Position numbers and translations under genes: made by a program. DNA of 64,000 nt from Lentimicrobiaceae bacterium (lineage in GTDB: Bacteria; Bacteroidota; Bacteroidia; Bacteroidales; JALOCA01), in assembly GCA_023227965.1 (NCBI GenBank), contig JALOCA010000012.1, positions 19,696 through 83,695 on the forward strand, written 5' to 3'. A model generated the notes under the pieces. That model did no database searches. It was not told the origin of the DNA and was given only the letters and a program-made list of their open reading frames with translations. This document shows, piece by piece, positions 63,426 to 64,000 of this stretch. Each line of letters opens with the position of its first letter. Position 1 is the first letter of the stretch.

Positions 63426-64000
63426 ATGATAAGGAAAACTTTACTATTCGTTATGTTGGTTGGTATCAGTGTTTTCAAAGTTAACGCTCAATCAACCTGG
63501 TTTCCATTACAATCAGGAACAGATAAAACACTATACGGCGTTGATTTCTTTAATGAAAATACCGGAATTGCTGTTGGAAATAAAGGAATAATTCTTAAAA
63601 CAACAGATGGAGGGGCAACATGGGAACAAAAAGACGCTGGAGTTGGAGTAGCTCTTAATTCCGTTAGTTTTATTGATAAATATCATGCGATAATCGTAGG
63701 CAACGGTGGTTTGATGCTCAAAACAGAAGATGGGGGCAATACCTGGACACAAGAATATATACAAAATATTTCTGAAGCTGATTTATTATCCATAGATATG
63801 GAACCTTCCGGTAAAGGCATTGTATGTGGACGGTACATGACGATATTGACAACACAGGACATGGGTACAACATGGTTAGTTTTAAGAAAAAATTATATTG
63901 GTGCTTTTTATTCAGCGAGAATATTAAATAATAACATAGCATTCGTATTTGGTGAAAATTCCATTTCCAACAGTTTCGTTATGGCAATAGCTCATTATGA
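63426..64000 (+). CDS. Secreted YCF48/BNR-repeat protein, N-terminal part
   Basis: The frame starts at ATG 63426 and is still open at the window end (191 codons seen). A signal peptide (about 1-22, ending VNAQ) is followed by beta-propeller repeats of the YCF48/BNR type: GVDFFNENTGIAVGNKGIIL then KTTDGGATWEQ, and a second LMLKTEDGGNTWTQ. In Bacteroidetes such proteins are usually large and exported, often with a T9SS domain at the C-terminus, which lies outside this window. It is divergent from the two-component operon. Confidence 0.85.
   Translation, partial: MIRKTLLFVMLVGISVFKVNAQSTWFPLQSGTDKTLYGVDFFNENTGIAVGNKGIILKTTDGGATWEQKDAGVGVALNSVSFIDKYHAIIVGNGGLMLKTEDGGNTWTQEYIQNISEADLLSIDMEPSGKGIVCGRYMTILTTQDMGTTWLVLRKNYIGAFYSARILNNNIAFVFGENSISNSFVMAIAHY

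Noticed and set aside
1..64000. CRISPR array, tRNA, rRNA or transposase
   Set aside because: None was recognised. The tandem repeats at 19900-20004 have no spacers, so they are not a CRISPR array.

Overview
The window is a continuous piece of a low-GC Bacteroidetes chromosome, most likely Bacteroidales or a close relative. Supporting signs are TAnnTTTG promoter boxes upstream of many genes, a type IX secretion (T9SS) C-terminal sorting domain, the gliding-type genes gldA and gldH, a MurF-alanine racemase fusion, the futalosine menaquinone enzyme MqnC, and a str-S10-spc-alpha ribosomal cluster without tuf that ends in rplQ and eno. I saw no rRNA, tRNA, CRISPR array, transposase or prophage.

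Layout. 1-8.7 kb: the 3' end of dapF, a small secreted protein, a GNAT acetyltransferase, mltG and a phosphohexomutase, then a CtpA-type protease, a rhomboid protease, a POT peptide transporter and miaA. 8.8-19.6 kb: orphan gldA; a secreted protein with dockerin-like, cohesin-like and T9SS segments; a large membrane-anchored TPR-CHAT protein; mutS2 followed by a small PAS protein; and an ECF-type sigma factor overlapping a membrane TPR protein. 19.6-20.5 kb is a repeat-rich intergenic stretch with five 21-bp tandem units flanked by two diverged copies of a longer repeat.

20.5-40 kb: eno and the full minus-strand ribosomal run from rpsL to rplQ, with fusA, secY, map, infA and rpoA embedded. 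Gaps are mostly under 50 bp and a strong terminator follows rplQ. Three small genes were placed by hand or had starts corrected: rpmJ, rpmD and several trimmed starts. 40-47 kb: holB, ricT, gldH and a class A penicillin-binding protein, followed by an AlgI/AlgJ-like O-acetylation pair.

47-56 kb: a very AT-rich minus-strand polysaccharide or lipid-linked sugar island with two GT2 glycosyltransferases and three polytopic GT-C-like proteins, the last of which is split by one in-frame UGA. 55.8-60.5 kb: murF-alr, pdxA and the divergent mqnC. 60.5-64 kb: a two-component system (TPR sensor kinase and NarL-type regulator), with a divergent secreted YCF48/BNR-repeat protein running off the end.

Functionally, much of the window serves translation and envelope building (mltG, PBP1A, MurF-Alr, CtpA, GldH, O-acetylation, glycosyltransferases). 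The least ordinary parts are the TPR-CHAT / sigma-TPR neighbourhood, the secreted dockerin-cohesin-like protein, the UGA-split GT-C gene, and a promoter-proximal pair of 26-bp direct repeats between the two-component system and the YCF48 gene.
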